Assembly (NCBI GenBank): GCA_028751875.1
Contig: CM054138.1
Coordinates: 42,141,209 to 42,205,208, forward strand
Direction: 5' to 3'
Length of the DNA: 64,000 bases
DNA from: Rapana venosa
Lineage: Eukaryota; Mollusca; Gastropoda; Neogastropoda; Muricidae
In this document: in pieces, positions 22,901-35,569 of the stretch
Numbering within the stretch: position 1 is the stretch's first letter
Layout of the letters: each line of letters begins with the position of its first letter
Notes under the pieces: generated by a model
Database searches by the model: none
Told to the model about the DNA's origin: nothing
Seen by the model: only the letters and a program-made list of their open reading frames with translations
Made by a program: the position numbers and the translations under genes

Positions 22901-23826
22901 ACTTCTCCTAGTCCAATATTGCCCCCTTTTTAGCGGCTAAATCATACTCTATTCTTTGATTTTTCCAGGTAGGTGTACGGACTTCCTGTACCCAATGGTG
23001 ATTGTTCTTAGGGAGCTTAGTAATGTTTTAACTCCCGTAGCGCTTTCACTTCCCCCTGGTGTTGTCAATGGAAAGGCGGTCTTGGGCCCGGGGGTGAAAT
23101 GGTATATTTTGGTTTGCTTTGTCTTTCATGTTTTTTTTTGGGGGGTTTGTTTTTCCTTGGGGGCGCCAAACTCCTCTCCAAATTCCCTAATTTTTGGGTT
23201 TTTTTATTGGGGTTTCCCCCCCCACAGCGAAGGTTTTTACTAGGGTTTCAGGAAGCAGTACAGAACAGAGAATTCTTGCTGACTGACCGTTTCCTGACCT
23301 TTTTCCCCCCCTGTAAAATTTAGAATGGCAGATGATTGAAAGGGGGCCCGGGCCGCAAGCTATTCCCTTCTTTGAAGACTGAAGGTCATCCTTTCGCATT
23401 AATGATCAAAAGATCAAACCCTTCTCACTTTTTCCCCCCTTTCCTAGCACCCTTTAAGTATGGGGGGGTTGTGCCCAATATCTTAACAGTTTTGGGAAAA
23501 CCCCTTGTCTACAAAAAACTTGAACCCTTTTAGGGGTTTTTGCCTTCAATATCCTAAAACTTATCTTTATAACAACAAACCTGGCAAAAATGGGAGGTTG
23601 GGTTTGAATTTTCCCGTCACATTAAACTTAATTGCTAATCCCCTTTTTTCAAAGAAAATTTTTCCACCCCTTTACAATCAGCTCCGTTCATTTTTTTTTT
23701 CCCTGCCCTGAATAAAGATGTTGTTTTGTCTTGACCGCCTTCTTGATGTCTGCTTTTTTTTCTATTTTCCCACTTGTCCATTATTCTTATTTGTTGTTTT
23801 AATCAGCTTTTCAGTCCCAAAGGTTT

Positions 23827-24384
23827 TCAATCTTGTCTGATACCACACATTTCCTCTTTTAAGGCATCAACACTGTTTGTCAACAATTGTATCTCGTTCT
23901 TCATACTCTCCGTTGTTGACTTTAATAAGTTCTCCACTTTCTCCAACTTGGTCGTCATCATGGTGAATGTCTCATCAGGAGCCACTGTAGGAGAAGACTC
24001 CTGTCTACAGTGTATGGTTGTAGGTGTGCTGGCGGTCACATCTGCACTGGCTTTAGTTTTCCCCCAAACACTTTTTCCTGCAATGGTGCTACGACCACCA
24101 GCACCACTCGTCAAGCTGGTTTGCCTCAGCTTCCGTCCTTGGCCAGCAGATTTAGGGGAGGGGGTTCCAGGGTTGGTCTCCACATCACCACAACGAAGCA
24201 AAAGGCCCCCCCAGAAGAGATAGGTGAGAGTAAGTCCTAACAGTACACCGTCTTGCCTGCTTTTTAGCGTCAGGATGGAGGTCCCAATGGCCGATTTAAA
24301 TTCTGCCTGTTTTGACATGAAGCAGGCAAATATTGCCGCAAATGTCCCACAGACATCCCTGTATAACTGCAGCGATATTCCCAT
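23827..24384 (-). CDS. 5' open reading frame of LINE element 2 (185 codons) with a 2A-like motif
   Basis: The ORF starts MGISLQLYRDVCGTF, passes a hydrophobic stretch (GVLLGLTLTYLFWGG) and then LLLRCGDVETNPGT. A Ser/Thr-rich linker follows, then a probable coiled coil (TKLEKVENLLKSTTESMKNE, LLTNSVDALKEEM). APE-type LINEs in several animal clades are known to carry 2A-like peptides near the start of such ORFs. This part is free of frameshifts, unlike the rest of the element. It is the leading segment of a longer reading frame that breaks downstream. Confidence 0.75.
   Translation of the reverse strand: MGISLQLYRDVCGTFAAIFACFMSKQAEFKSAIGTSILTLKSRQDGVLLGLTLTYLFWGGLLLRCGDVETNPGTPSPKSAGQGRKLRQTSLTSGAGGRSTIAGKSVWGKTKASADVTASTPTTIHCRQESSPTVAPDETFTMMTTKLEKVENLLKSTTESMKNEIQLLTNSVDALKEEMCGIRQD
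24163..24204 (-). other. 2A-like ribosome-skipping motif, variant ending
   Basis: The minus strand encodes LLLRCGDVETNPG followed by Thr. The canonical motif is D(V/I)ExNPGP, and everything but the final Pro is present. The Thr codon ACC is read from GGT at 24163-24165. Confidence 0.8.
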
Positions 24385-24492
24385 CCTCCTTATCTAACTG
24401 TATACAAACAATGAAAAACTAAGGCCACTTAAAACTGGTTACTAATTCACAAAAATACTAGAGCAATTTCTGTATGTCTTCACCTTCACATT

Positions 24493-24517
24493 CGAGAGAG
24501 AGAGAGAGAGCGAGCGA

Positions 24518-24574
<57 letters not shown>

Positions 24575-24577
24575 CGA

Positions 24578-24611
<34 letters not shown>

Positions 24612-24625
24612 ACCCTCGCGTGCAT
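24493..24625. repeat. (GA)n/(GT)n/(CG)n microsatellite
   Basis: GA runs are interrupted by GT blocks, ending in CGCGCGCG. It lies just upstream of the LINE 5' end. Confidence 0.95.
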
Positions 24626-24744
24626 GCGCACACAACAGCTATGCATTCGTTTGTGTATGTATGTTTGTAATTTGTGTATGAGAGGCAGAAAAAAATTGGG
24701 GATTGGCTTTTTGGAATTCTGATAACCTTAACATTGATTATTGG

Positions 24745-24895
24745 GAAGGGGGGGGGGGGGTTTGGTTGCTCCCCCACCTCACCCCCTCCTTGGATAGAGC
24801 TCCAAGGCTCACCAATGGTGATGTTTTGCATATACAACCGTTTTTGCCCACCAGTAAGGTAGCCACATTCTGACTTCGGGGACTAATGTGTGAAT
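24745..24895 (+). repeat. Dispersed repeat, family B
   Basis: A G-run precedes a core of about 100 bp, AGCTCCAAGGCTCACCAATG, then TTTTGCATATACAACCGTTT and GGTAGCCACATTCTGACTTC. Related copies lie near 37050, 38140, 46830, 47690, 56780 and 58980. Confidence 0.8.
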
Positions 24896-25125
24896 ATTTG
24901 CAATTTTCAGAAAAAGTAGTCTGCTTGGCCTTTGACACTAAACAGTACTTTCAACTGAAACATCTCTTTTTTCTGACAAATAAAATCCACTGAAGTCTCA
25001 TATGTAAAGCAAAATGCATGAAGATAAACGACAGCTGTGATAACCATAGAAAAATCACACCAAACTGGTGACCAATCTTCAGCACACTTAATGACGGATT
25101 CAGTCATGTCTACAAACATACACCC

Positions 25126-25330
25126 TTAAACCAGCCGCCATGGTGCAGTGGTTAGCACCTTGGGTTACAGACTGGAAGGTAATGGGTTTGATTCCCATAA
25201 GAGTCATAGGAGTTTTTCAGGCTTTGGCTGGCTATTACCCAGAGTGAGTTTGCTAAGGGCTCAATAGGAAGACTGGGACCATACAGTCGAGCTTCATCCA
25301 CTTTACGGATGCGATTCTGAGAGTGTTGCT
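25126..25330 (+). repeat. tRNA-derived SINE, family E
   Basis: The tRNA-like head has box A CATGGTGCAGTGGTTAGCAC and box B GGGTTTGATTCCC. It is followed by a body with TGGCTGGCTATTACCCAGAG and GTCGAGCTTCATCCACTTTA. A partial relative lies at 52165-52290. Confidence 0.75.
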
Positions 25331-26030
25331 CAAGTTATTTGACCAACACTGTATGTGTCTGAATCTCTTGGGCCTGGTTGATGCCAGGATATATTATGAT
25401 AGTAGGCGTACAGTACAACCCTGTCAAGTAGTCTCACAGTACATGCACTTCCATGCATCATTACTTCATCCTAATCATCATCGATCATCATGCAGTATAA
25501 GAAAATTGTCTCTCCGATTTGATAGCCGCTGTTATTCTGGTCTGATGGTGACCTCAGTTTCCGTTTCCCCATACACTACTGTGCCTGTGCTGAGTTTGTG
25601 TCAAAGCTTTCCAGGTTGGAGGTTCATGGGCAATGGCCATTGGAGGGATGCTGTGGTGTTTGCCCCCCCTCCTTCCTCCCCAGGTAGACATCATCTCCAG
25701 TTTGGCTCTGTGACTGAGATATTTCTGTCATCAGTAGGGGGGATTAGTAGGTGTCCTGCATGTGCTAGCTCAGAATAGACACCACTGAATACCACCAAAT
25801 TGACCCAGCAGCAGTGCAGATCCCCTCTGGCTAGTAGCCCCACAGCAGCCTGACACTGATAGGCTTCCAATGGACTTCTGATGAGACTTAACAAATGTGG
25901 GTGTGGCCGAGGCAGAGAGAATGACATGAACAGTGTAAGAACAGCAGGACAGGAAGATGAGCCATCAAACGTTTTTGACTGAAAAGACATCAACATCATC
26001 ATGATCATCATCCCTTGGAAGCTGGTTCAA
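25331..26030. other. Gene-free stretch following SINE
   Basis: No exon is recognised. The sequence reads like older dispersed repeat, with ATC-rich runs at 25480 and 25990, but I cannot assign a family. Confidence 0.4.
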
Positions 26031-29000
26031 GCCACTCATGAATCAAATACACTGCTTCAGAGAACAACAAACAAACAAAAGCTTGGCATTCTTTGGAAAA
26101 AAGATTTATTTGTTCAATTTACAGGTCCTACAGAATATAGTGCAAAGCTGTTAAGAATACACACAAGTGTCGTTTCTTTAGAAATTGTTATCACGTCCTA
26201 TGCTGATCTGACGCATCCATATACGTATAATATGCTAAATCAATTCTGAGGCGATCATATAAGTCATGTGCCAAGTGATAACGCTGAAATAACTTGACAT
26301 CAATTCTTCATTCCACAGCCAAAGCACAGATAATAAGCACACCAAAACCATAATAAAGGCATACAGTAGACTCTAATGTATACAATAGTTAATGAGTATA
26401 TACCATACCATACCTTAGGATTTTTTATATTTCAACTGACAATGCCCATTTAATACCTCAGCATTTTTTTTAATATTCAAATTTCAGCTAATAATGCTTT
26501 ATTGATAACTCTGGATTTGACTCGTGTCCAGATGTCAAATTACATATTCCCTCTCTGTCTCTCTTTTACACAGATAAAATACTGGGAAATACACTAGTTG
26601 TGTAATTTTCCCATTTTTTCAAAACATGAAAATCACACCCTCATTTTTTCTATTGTTAACAGATTTAGTGTGTGTGTGCACGCATGTGTGCGTAAGCGTG
26701 CGTGCGTGTGTGTATGTGTGTGCGTGAGTGTGTGGATGCGTGTGCACACGCACATGTTCTACAATCTAATCAACCAACCAAACATGTTGGGCAGTTTTTC
26801 TATCTGATATTCTGAATTTCATAGGGCCTTCATAAAGAACATTAATTTTTATGCCATGACAGCTTTATAACTGGGTTTTTTTTCTTTAGATTCCCTTAAA
26901 CACACAATCCCATGTTCATGGTCCTATAGGGTCCACTGAACATTATACACTACTCTTCATTTTGGCCCTTTACAATGTGGCGATCATTACATAACTACAT
27001 TTTAAAATTATTGTTGTTCTCTACATAGTACTAAAGTAGTGAACATAACTACAAATCATTATCATCCTTTACATAGCATTGAACTTTACACTCATTTTTT
27101 TGTGATTTTTTGGTCATGTTATTCATGTGTCTAATCACAGCAAAAAGACTAATGTACACTTACCTGAAATATTTGTAACAAATAATAATTTGTGATTTTT
27201 TTCCCCTACCATTCAGGGTCTAATCAGAGCGAAAAACTAAGATAACTTCACCTTAAATATTTCTAAAAAATATTAATTCGATAGTGTCATTTATTTATTA
27301 TTTTATAATACTTAAATACAATCAACTCAAATTCAGTGATACTCACCAAATTACTCTTTTTCAGTCCGTATTTTACTTTTGTATTGTTTTTGTTCATATG
27401 CTTTAATACCAAATTTTTTCTTCCTTTTTCTTGAAATGGGGGGGGGGGGGGGGAAGTAATTGTTTTCCATATACTTGGTACAAAACAGGAAAAAAAATTT
27501 TTTTACAGAAATATGAGATCATTCAGTGCAGACGACAGCTTGGATTTTAAGCTGTAATATACATATTTACAGCTGTGCTGAGCACAACCTAATGGAAAGA
27601 CAGCTCACCCATTTCAATTTATAGATAACTGAGAGCAAGAGCAACGACCATGCTCTTTTTTTTCTCTCTTTTTTATTAAAAGGCTCAACAAACTCATTTT
27701 CTTGCACGAATTTGAAGTTGACTTTGTCTACAAGGACATGAATAATCTGAGCCTCTTGGCAGCAGCAGCAACAAAAAACAAAACAAAAAAATAATAATAA
27801 TAATAATAACAATGATGATGATTATGATGATGATGATGATCAGCATCATCATCATAATCATCATCATCATATGGCCCAAAAATAGCAACATTCCATTTTT
27901 TTAAAAAACAGTTTTAAACAAACTGTCTTCATTAATTTTACCAGCATGAGAATATCTGACATTTAAGTTTTTATATAATAATTTATCTTTTTTTCAATAT
28001 AGCAGGCACAAGCGAAAATGCATAACATGTTTCCACCACTTCTGCTGAAAGGGGAAAAAAGAATCAGCAAGTCAATACAGCAAGAACACACACAATAAAC
28101 ATAGGGAGAAAAAATCTCAAACCAAACCAAACCAAACCTTTTAAATTCACACGCAGCTCTCTAGTTAAGATATGGAAAACCTTTATGAAAGGGAACCACT
28201 GCAGTACAAGTGAGTGAAATATATGCAGTGTTTGTTTCACTGAAAAGTATTATTACTTCTGATATGTACATTGGCAGAATCGGGTAACTTAACCCTTAGT
28301 GTGAATTTCTTTTTCCAAAACTATATTTGAGATGGATATTCTCGAGAATGTTGGCCACTATGGCGAAAACTGCTTGCTAGATGTGTAAGCTGGTACAGAT
28401 AAAATGTTACAGAAATTAAAATGTTATGATCTTTTTCACCCATCTCAGCCTTACCTCATCACCTTATCTTTCCTCTCCTCTCTTTCTTTCTTTCACTCTT
28501 ATACTTCATTTATTCCTTTCCTTCTGAACAAAATGATAGTACCATGCTTTCTCTTTCTGCTCATGATCATACACAAGTGGGGTTGTCGTTTTTTAAGTGG
28601 ATTTTAAACCAATCTACAAACTCAACAGAGAGGTCCAGCCTTGAAATGGTTATGTGAAGACCTGATTGCCACTAAAACTGATATGAAGGTTACCAAATGA
28701 TCTTGAATCAGCTGTTTCATATCGAATGAATGATAATCTGATGATGGATCAATTCATTAATCTGTGCTGAAAACATTAGCACATTGCTTTCACATTTGGA
28801 TTAAATCGATAATTAAAACAATAATTTTTGTGTGAGACAGTACTGTTGATGGATCATCATCATCATCATCATCAGATGATGGAAAGTGATGAAAAGGATG
28901 GTGGACAGATATATGAATTTGGCAAACATTAAATAAGCCACTGTGAAGACATGATTAAATCATATTATTAGTGGCCAGTGCAGTGTTGTAACTTGTGGGA

Positions 29001-31952
29001 CACCTGACAGAAACTGATGCCAGTGTCAAACTGACCACACAAACAACAAGTATCATGCACATTCACACAAAATGCTTAACCCTGTGTCCCCCCCCCCCCC
29101 CCCCTTCCATCCATCCCCACACCCCCACATACACAAACACTCTCTTCCTCTCTCTCATAAATCCTTGCAAAAATGAAGAGACTTTGGATTAGCAGTCTAT
29201 AACAATGGATGGAACATGGCACAGCAATCAGAAGCAAGATTTCTGATAATTTTAGAAATTTCTTTTTTTCATGGAGCAGACCAAATCTGGATAAAATCAA
29301 TGGCAGAAATAGAATATCTGATTTGGCACTTTTTTTCTCTTCTTTTTACAGAAAAGAAATGTTAAATGTCAACAGAATATTTAACAATCCCTCTTTGAAA
29401 AAGATCCAGCGCTCACCAGTTTTCCATGTATATTTGCCATAGTCCTGGTTTATTTTAAGGGCACTTTAGAATGATTATAAAATGCTTGAGATTTGATTCA
29501 CATCTGTAAAAAGAAATCATGTAGTCATCTTCACTGGACCCTATACCCATGGGTATCACAGAAACTGTAATGTGCTTCATACACATTGTGTCTAAAACCT
29601 CAGATGCTAGCAGCTCTGTAAAATGAACAGTTTATAAAACAGTTTCAGCTTCAATATTTTTCCTTTCTATAGAACTAATGGTTAGATCTAGCATGTAAAT
29701 TGTACATTGCGTATTCCAAAACTCTTGCCAATTGCACTCTTTGCAATTTTCATTCACTTCTGCCATCATCACAATTTGGAGTGATAGAGGACTACAATGA
29801 CTACTGCTGCTTCAACATCAACTTATTATCCAGACTAGATCTCAAAAGTGATTGCCGACAGAATTTCTAACAACTCACGCACATGAGAAAAATGAGCTGG
29901 AAAAATGTGGTGTTGCCTGTTCTCAGGCAAATGGTGTGGCTAATGACAGCAAACGACTGGCGGGAAAAGTGACATGTGGCTGTTCATGACGACAGTACAT
30001 CATAGCCTTTCTTGCCTCTGAAGGTTGTCTGCCAGGTCTGTTTGCACAACTGGAAAAATGGACTAACATTGCTTTTGTGACCAATGGTGTCTTTAATGGC
30101 AAATGTGCTAGCAACTGAGCCCCAAAAATCAGCAGCTAGAGCTCAGAAGACCGATTTATAAAGTGAACTGGCTAGAACTGAACGATATGAACATCATTAT
30201 ACATTAAAACTGTCAAATCCAAAGAATGAATGAACGTATCTAATATTTATAAAGAACATAACATAACAATGCCCAAAAGGCATGATCAGAGAATGACAAG
30301 AACACTGAAGACATCAGCTGAAGAGCACTTTTGTCAAAACATGAAAACCGTTTCTGTCACTCATCGGCAACGACTGCAGAAAGACCAGCAGCAAGCCTGG
30401 ACCTGTCCAGAACCACGTCCACGACAGCCCTGAAGAGACAGGACAAGGGAAACACAACATGCAGCAGCAGCATGTACAGCAATGACGGCCTGATAGCCAT
30501 AAAACACGCCACTGCTGGCAGCAAAGCATCCCCAACACCTGGTGGAAAGACTGCTTGCCGCAGGAAGAAAACACCGGATCAACTACAGCGTCCTCTGTGG
30601 TCTGCATGGAGTCACCAGATGACCCCCAGCTGGGTGTGGACTCTGCACAAGAGCAAGCTGGCGCTGGCTGGTTTTGTGACCCCCACCTTAACCGGAATTG
30701 ACTTTAGAAGATTGCTGCCTTGCACTGTAATTATGATAGATCATTTTGCGAGTGTCACTGGTTTAGGTATTTCTTGTTGATTAAACAAACATCTTCCATT
30801 TAAGGCATCGCTTGAATAATGAAATATGAACTCGCATACTTGTTATGCACTGGAATAAAATGTACAGGAGCAAAACAAAAACGATATGAACACATCAACA
30901 ATGCTGCACAAATAATACAAATAAACCTTAACCTGTAAAACATAATATTAATATGGATAAGATGTATACAAGCATCAAACATTCATTGATAAGTATAAAT
31001 GAGAGACATTAAAGCGAATGAAAATGATATATACACATCAGCAATAGGTACAATCTCAGAAATAGTTACAATCTGGAACAGTCATGAAAATTCAAAATGG
31101 ACAGAAAACATTAGGACACACAAAAAAGCCGGCAACATCACACCAAGAGACCTTAAAACAATGGCCCTAAAAGCTTTTGATTCTGTGGCACAAAGGATTC
31201 CATTCCAACCAGACATTCATTATCACAGAAATGACAAAATATGACTATGATCTTGTGTGTGTAAATACTCTGTATGCTTTGGCAAAACCTTTGTGGTCTT
31301 TGAATGATCTGGTAATAAAAACTCAGCTAAATGTTTGTTTCTTACTCTATTCTGAACCCTACCGACTGTTTGTTCTTTTGGCTTTGTAGAGCACACTAGG
31401 TACCTAACATAACCAAAATAACTTTGACAATAGACAAGTAAAAGGTTTATAACAACAACAACAAACCAACAACGACGACAAAAAAGCTGGAATGCAGATG
31501 TCAGAATAGAGAATAGATGACAATTCTTCACGTATCTAGGTCCATTATAGGTCCACTAGCTTTCATTTTTCTTTCAAATTTCTTTTCCACAGAGAGATAG
31601 GAGCTTGAAATACTGGGAATTTACCCCTTCTAAAATGTTGACACAGCAGCAAAAAGCAAACGAACAAACACACAACACCAAAACCGCCAATGAAGTACTA
31701 AGACACAGATATTCTACAATTAGCCACAATTCCTGCACTGTTACAGTAATGACAATAAACCTGGATCACTTTACAGTCACCTTGTTGCAACAAAAACACA
31801 AAGCAAGTTCATGGACCCACTAGCAAACAGAAAGCAATGGGGCTTTTTTTCCTATGTCTACTTTAAAGTACACGTCATCCGTGACAAAGTAATTTTCAAA
31901 GACAAAGAAAAAGAGAACATGCACACACACACACACACGCACGCACGCATGC

Positions 31953-31987
<35 letters not shown>

Positions 31988-32237
31988 TTCTTTTAAAACA
32001 ACTTGTCACAGATAATATATGTCTAGTCTAAAGTAGAAACAGAAAAGAAAGTCCGACTGCCTTCTGTCTGCCAGTCTGCAAAGACAATGTTTAAAATTTT
32101 TCCAGGAATTTTGACCAACGCACAAAATGGGAGGAAGCAGATATATAAACTATTTGAGACATGACAAAAAAGTAACTTCTTGCAGGAGTAGCGTAATACT
32201 ATCAATGTGCAGTTCTTTCTTTCTTTTCATTTGTAAT

Positions 32238-32274
<37 letters not shown>

Positions 32275-33285
32275 CTGCCTGTCTGTCTGTCTGTGCACAT
32301 GAATAAAAAAAAGGATTTTAACAATCAAAGAATCACAAACAAGTAAAAAGCAACAACAAAATCCCAAATACATTCTGGATAGGCTTATGTGATAGTTCAA
32401 AGTTTTTAACAACATCTCATAATTACACATATTCTTTTTCCTCCTAACCTTTCACGGATTTCAGTTTTCTGTGTAATGAGAAAATCTCCAACATAATCAA
32501 ACAACTCTTACACACACACTATGTGATCATAGGCATATACATATCAACAGACGACATAAACCATAACAACGACTAAGAGTAAAAGCTAGTTAAGCAAACA
32601 CAATTGACAGCAACACACGACACGCTCTTTTCCTTCAGGGCTAGTTCTGAGCACTACAATACTGAAATAGTACTGACTAGTAGGATTTTTTTCTCCACTT
32701 CAATCGAAATAAACGAAATCACCTTAGGTTCAACACTACTTATTAGGTTCACTACTACTTCTACATTCTTACCATTAGGCTTTCTTTTCTTCAAAATATC
32801 TATACTAAAAACACTTTCTTGAGAAATGGAAACCAATAAAATTGGAAAAAATTGACATAATATTTATAGCAACCCTCTTCCAAATAATGAATCCCACTGC
32901 AACGGAGGCCCATTATTAATTGTTAGAATGTTATTTAATATGAAAAAAAAAATTATAATGATTTTCAATGAAAAACCCCCCACCCGATTGAAAACTGGAT
33001 AATTCTAATAAAAACTATTACAAATTGTAATACTGAACACCAGGTAGTGACAAAACGAGAAAATGAGGAATTGTGCATCAACATAGATGGTCGGGATGAG
33101 GAGTTGGGTTGTTTTTTTAAAACGTGCTTTAAAAGCAAGAGGAAACAAAATTATGCCTGAATTCTTCAGTAGAAGAAAACCAATAGTTTTACAGTCAACA
33201 GAAATACCCAAATCCACAACCTGACCCCCCACCTGCCTAAAATGGCTTCTAGCAGAAAAGTGGGTCTGGTGCAATGAGATTCATT
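26031..33285. other. Long AT-rich, SINE-poor non-coding stretch
   Basis: No coding exon is recognisable in 7.2 kb. The longest frame here (30331-30780, +) has no family signature. Present are GT/GC-rich DNA at 26680-26750, a G-run at 27438, ATT/ATG trinucleotides at 27790-27870, a C-run at 29088, a (CA)n at 31920-31983 and a (GT)n at 32238-32270. None of the SINE cores found elsewhere occurs. An AATAAA on the minus strand lies near 26105, which would suit the end of a long minus-strand transcript; that is inference. Confidence 0.45.
27790..27872. repeat. (AAT)n and (GAT/CAT)n array with inverted symmetry
   Basis: ATAATAATAATAATAAC is followed by GATGATGATGATGATCAGCA and CATCATCATCAT. The GAT and ATC halves can pair as a hairpin. 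Confidence 0.85.
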
Positions 33286-33289
33286 TTGT

Positions 33290-33630
33290 GGTGGATGGTC
33301 ACATTTATTTTTCACAACTTCTTCTTCTTCTTCTTCCTTTTTTGTCATGTTTCTCCCAGGGGAGGTTTGACATTGATGAGCCTTCTCCATCTCTCTCTGT
33401 TTTGAGCTTCCTCCTTATTTATGCCCCTTTCTCTAAGATCATCTGCAATACAGGCAGCCCAGGTTTTGCTAGGTCTTCCCTTGGTCTCTTTCAATCACTA
33501 CGAAGTTCATTGCTCTTTTTATGATGTGGTGGTCTGTTTTCCGTTGAACGTGCCCAAACCAGCGCAGTCTATTGCTACTAGCTACAGACTTCAGATCATC
33601 AACTTTGCACATTCTCCATAGTTAAATGGT
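33290..33630 (-). mobile_element. LINE 3' coding-end fragment
   Basis: Minus-strand reading from about 33600 gives RLRWFGHVQRKTDHHIIKRA and, after one frameshift, CIADDLRERGINKEEAQN-like sequence. These form the typical tail of jockey-like LINE polyproteins (RWxGHVxR followed by a W-A-x-x-I-x-D-L block). It ends in a (GAA)n-like tail at 33318-33335. Confidence 0.75.
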
Positions 33631-35085
33631 CACATGGTTAAAAAAAATTTTTTTTTTTTTTAAAAGGAGGTATTCCATCCAATCTTTCTGCATAATCTCT
33701 CTCTCAATTTTAAGTATGGAATAGGACTCTGATTCTTACTGGTTTAAGAATGTGCTAAGTTATAAACAGCACGACTCTACTTGATATGATATGAAATACA
33801 TTGATTTGAGCATAGCAATGTAAATGGAGGGATAACAAACACTGACCACCAGTTTGAAGGATATGCTGTCTTAGGATATTTAACAAACGGATATATCGAT
33901 TTCAATTATTTCACTGTTATCCACTGAGATGAAGTAGTCATATTCAATCATATTCAAAAAATCTTTTAGAAAGGAATAACACTTTCATGGGGAATAGATG
34001 ATACAGAATGCCTGAAAGACACAATTTCAATTCGCATAATGTTATCTTTCTATCAAAATTCAGCACCCTTTCTGATGATGGTGAAAGAAGTACATTCAGT
34101 GTCACCAACCAATGCCAGACAAAATGTGGCAAAAGGCTAAAATTCTCCTTACTAAACAATTAGACAGAACACAGGCACACGAAAAAAATATCATTAATAA
34201 ACTCTTAAGACACAACACAGGCACAGCAAACAATGTTCACATTAAATCATGGTTAAAACTTTGCTAGATGTGACAACTACCCTGAAACTGATGCATCAAT
34301 TGTGATAGTATAAAAAGGTCACAAGATTTTTAAAAGTGCCTATGAACTCTACAGTTAAAATAGACAAACATCTGTCTACCTGTTGCAGTTAATCGCAACA
34401 TCGTGAGGTGATCAACCTTTTGATTGTACCACACAGTTTTTACTACCTGGCCTGAATAAAGCCAACAGTTGTCTCTTAACAATACTGTGAATGTGCAGAA
34501 GCCATAAAGTTATATATATATACACAGAATACATCAATATCTATCTACATTTCTATATAAATTGCATCATACATTTGAAGATTTACACATGCATGCAACT
34601 CTGTGTGAGTGTGAATGTGTGTGTGTGCGTGTGTGCATGTGTGTGCGCATGCATGCGTGTGTACATGCATGCATGGGTGCATGCATGAGTGTGTGCATGT
34701 GCTCTCTTTCAATACTGAGATATCTTAAAGATAACCACGATTTCTGTCATCAAAATATGCACATTTACAATTCCCGACAAAAAAAACAAATTAACAACAA
34801 CAACAGATAAAAAGTTTCTGATGCACTTTCAATACCAAACTTTGTTACAAAAAAAGAATGTCATGTACTTCCATGCTGAAAATATCCAAAAAAAATTTTG
34901 AACCAAAAATTAAACAGCCATTTCAGCAACTGCTTAAAAATGACTAAAAGCCAAAAAAGCACACACAAAAACCCCAAGAGTTTTGATTCAACAGAACACT
35001 GTGACAATGAAGCCAACATTACAGCAAACCTACCCACATAACACGATCTAAGTTTCATACATTTTCTTTGGTCCCACACATAAAA
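33631..35085. other. Gene-free AT-rich stretch
   Basis: No exon is recognised. A GT/GC-rich patch lies at 34600-34700. Confidence 0.5.
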
Positions 35086-35086
35086 A

Positions 35087-35366
35087 GGTAAAGGTGTCCC
35101 ATAACCTATGTGGTCACAGGGGAGTGAGGTATCAGAGACCTCAACTTCTCAAGGGGCCAGTATTTTGAGGGCAGCACTCATCTCCTCTCCCTCGCTGCTT
35201 TATCTTCCCTCACCCTAAAGAGGCAGGTACCCTCTTACTTCTGGGGGAACTGTACTGAAGCCAAGGTGCACAAACAGTCACCCATCCAATTGGTAACCAC
35301 GCTCGATGCTGCTTAACCTTAGCTGGGGAAAGCGAGTGCTCTGACCACTGAGCTACCCCGTCCCCA
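35087..35366 (-). repeat. Composite tRNA/5S-rRNA-derived SINE, family C, copy 1
   Basis: On the minus strand it starts GGGGACGGGGTAGCTCAGTG with GTCAGAGCACTCG, a tRNA-like box A region. Then come GTTAAGCAGCATCGAGCGTG and TTGGATGGGTGAC, which match the internal promoter region of 5S rRNA. A body follows, with GGTACCTGCCTCTTTAGGGT and GGTTATGGGACACC at the 3' end. Confidence 0.8.
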
Positions 35367-35569
35367 GTCCCAAACAAAAAAACGTGAGAATATGACACCA
35401 CTCTTGTCTGTAGCAGCCATCTCCACAGCAAGCAGCCTGCACATAAACTTGGTTTGTTTGTTATAAAAAGTGGTCCCATACCCATGGCATTTATTTTCCA
35501 AAACTTAGTAAGCAGAACAAAATAAAAAATAAACAAATAATACATGCTGCGTGATACTGAAATATAAAT

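Larger units (their letters stand above)
20300..24400 (-). mobile_element. LINE with 5' ORF, APE endonuclease and RT, element 2 (decayed)
   Basis: The order along the minus strand is a 5' coding region (24384-23827), an endonuclease C-terminal signature (TQGANFGHLERGTNQGDNLL near 22580, LTPRRFKS near 22420, PGAD near 22370) and RT pieces (EEQAGFQAREHIEQIFN near 21440, SPSCLICFWKNI near 21150, KYLGATLTKMGSTKIKTNSH near 20880). A C-terminal tail (NTRSGRKGGNRTS near 20480) follows. YLGATLTKDG-like and GRRRGRQ-like tails are typical of animal APE-type LINEs. The part below about 23770 is broken by many frameshifts and homopolymer runs. Confidence 0.85.

Noticed and set aside
25126..25200. Possible tRNA genes at SINE heads (also 9637, 42790 and 59910)
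   Set aside because: Box A and box B-like motifs are present, but no full cloverleaf or acceptor pairing was visible and each runs into a SINE body.
30331..30780. 149-codon + strand frame in the gene-free block
   Set aside because: No recognisable domain or homologue pattern, an overlapping long frame on the opposite strand, and no convincing splice context.
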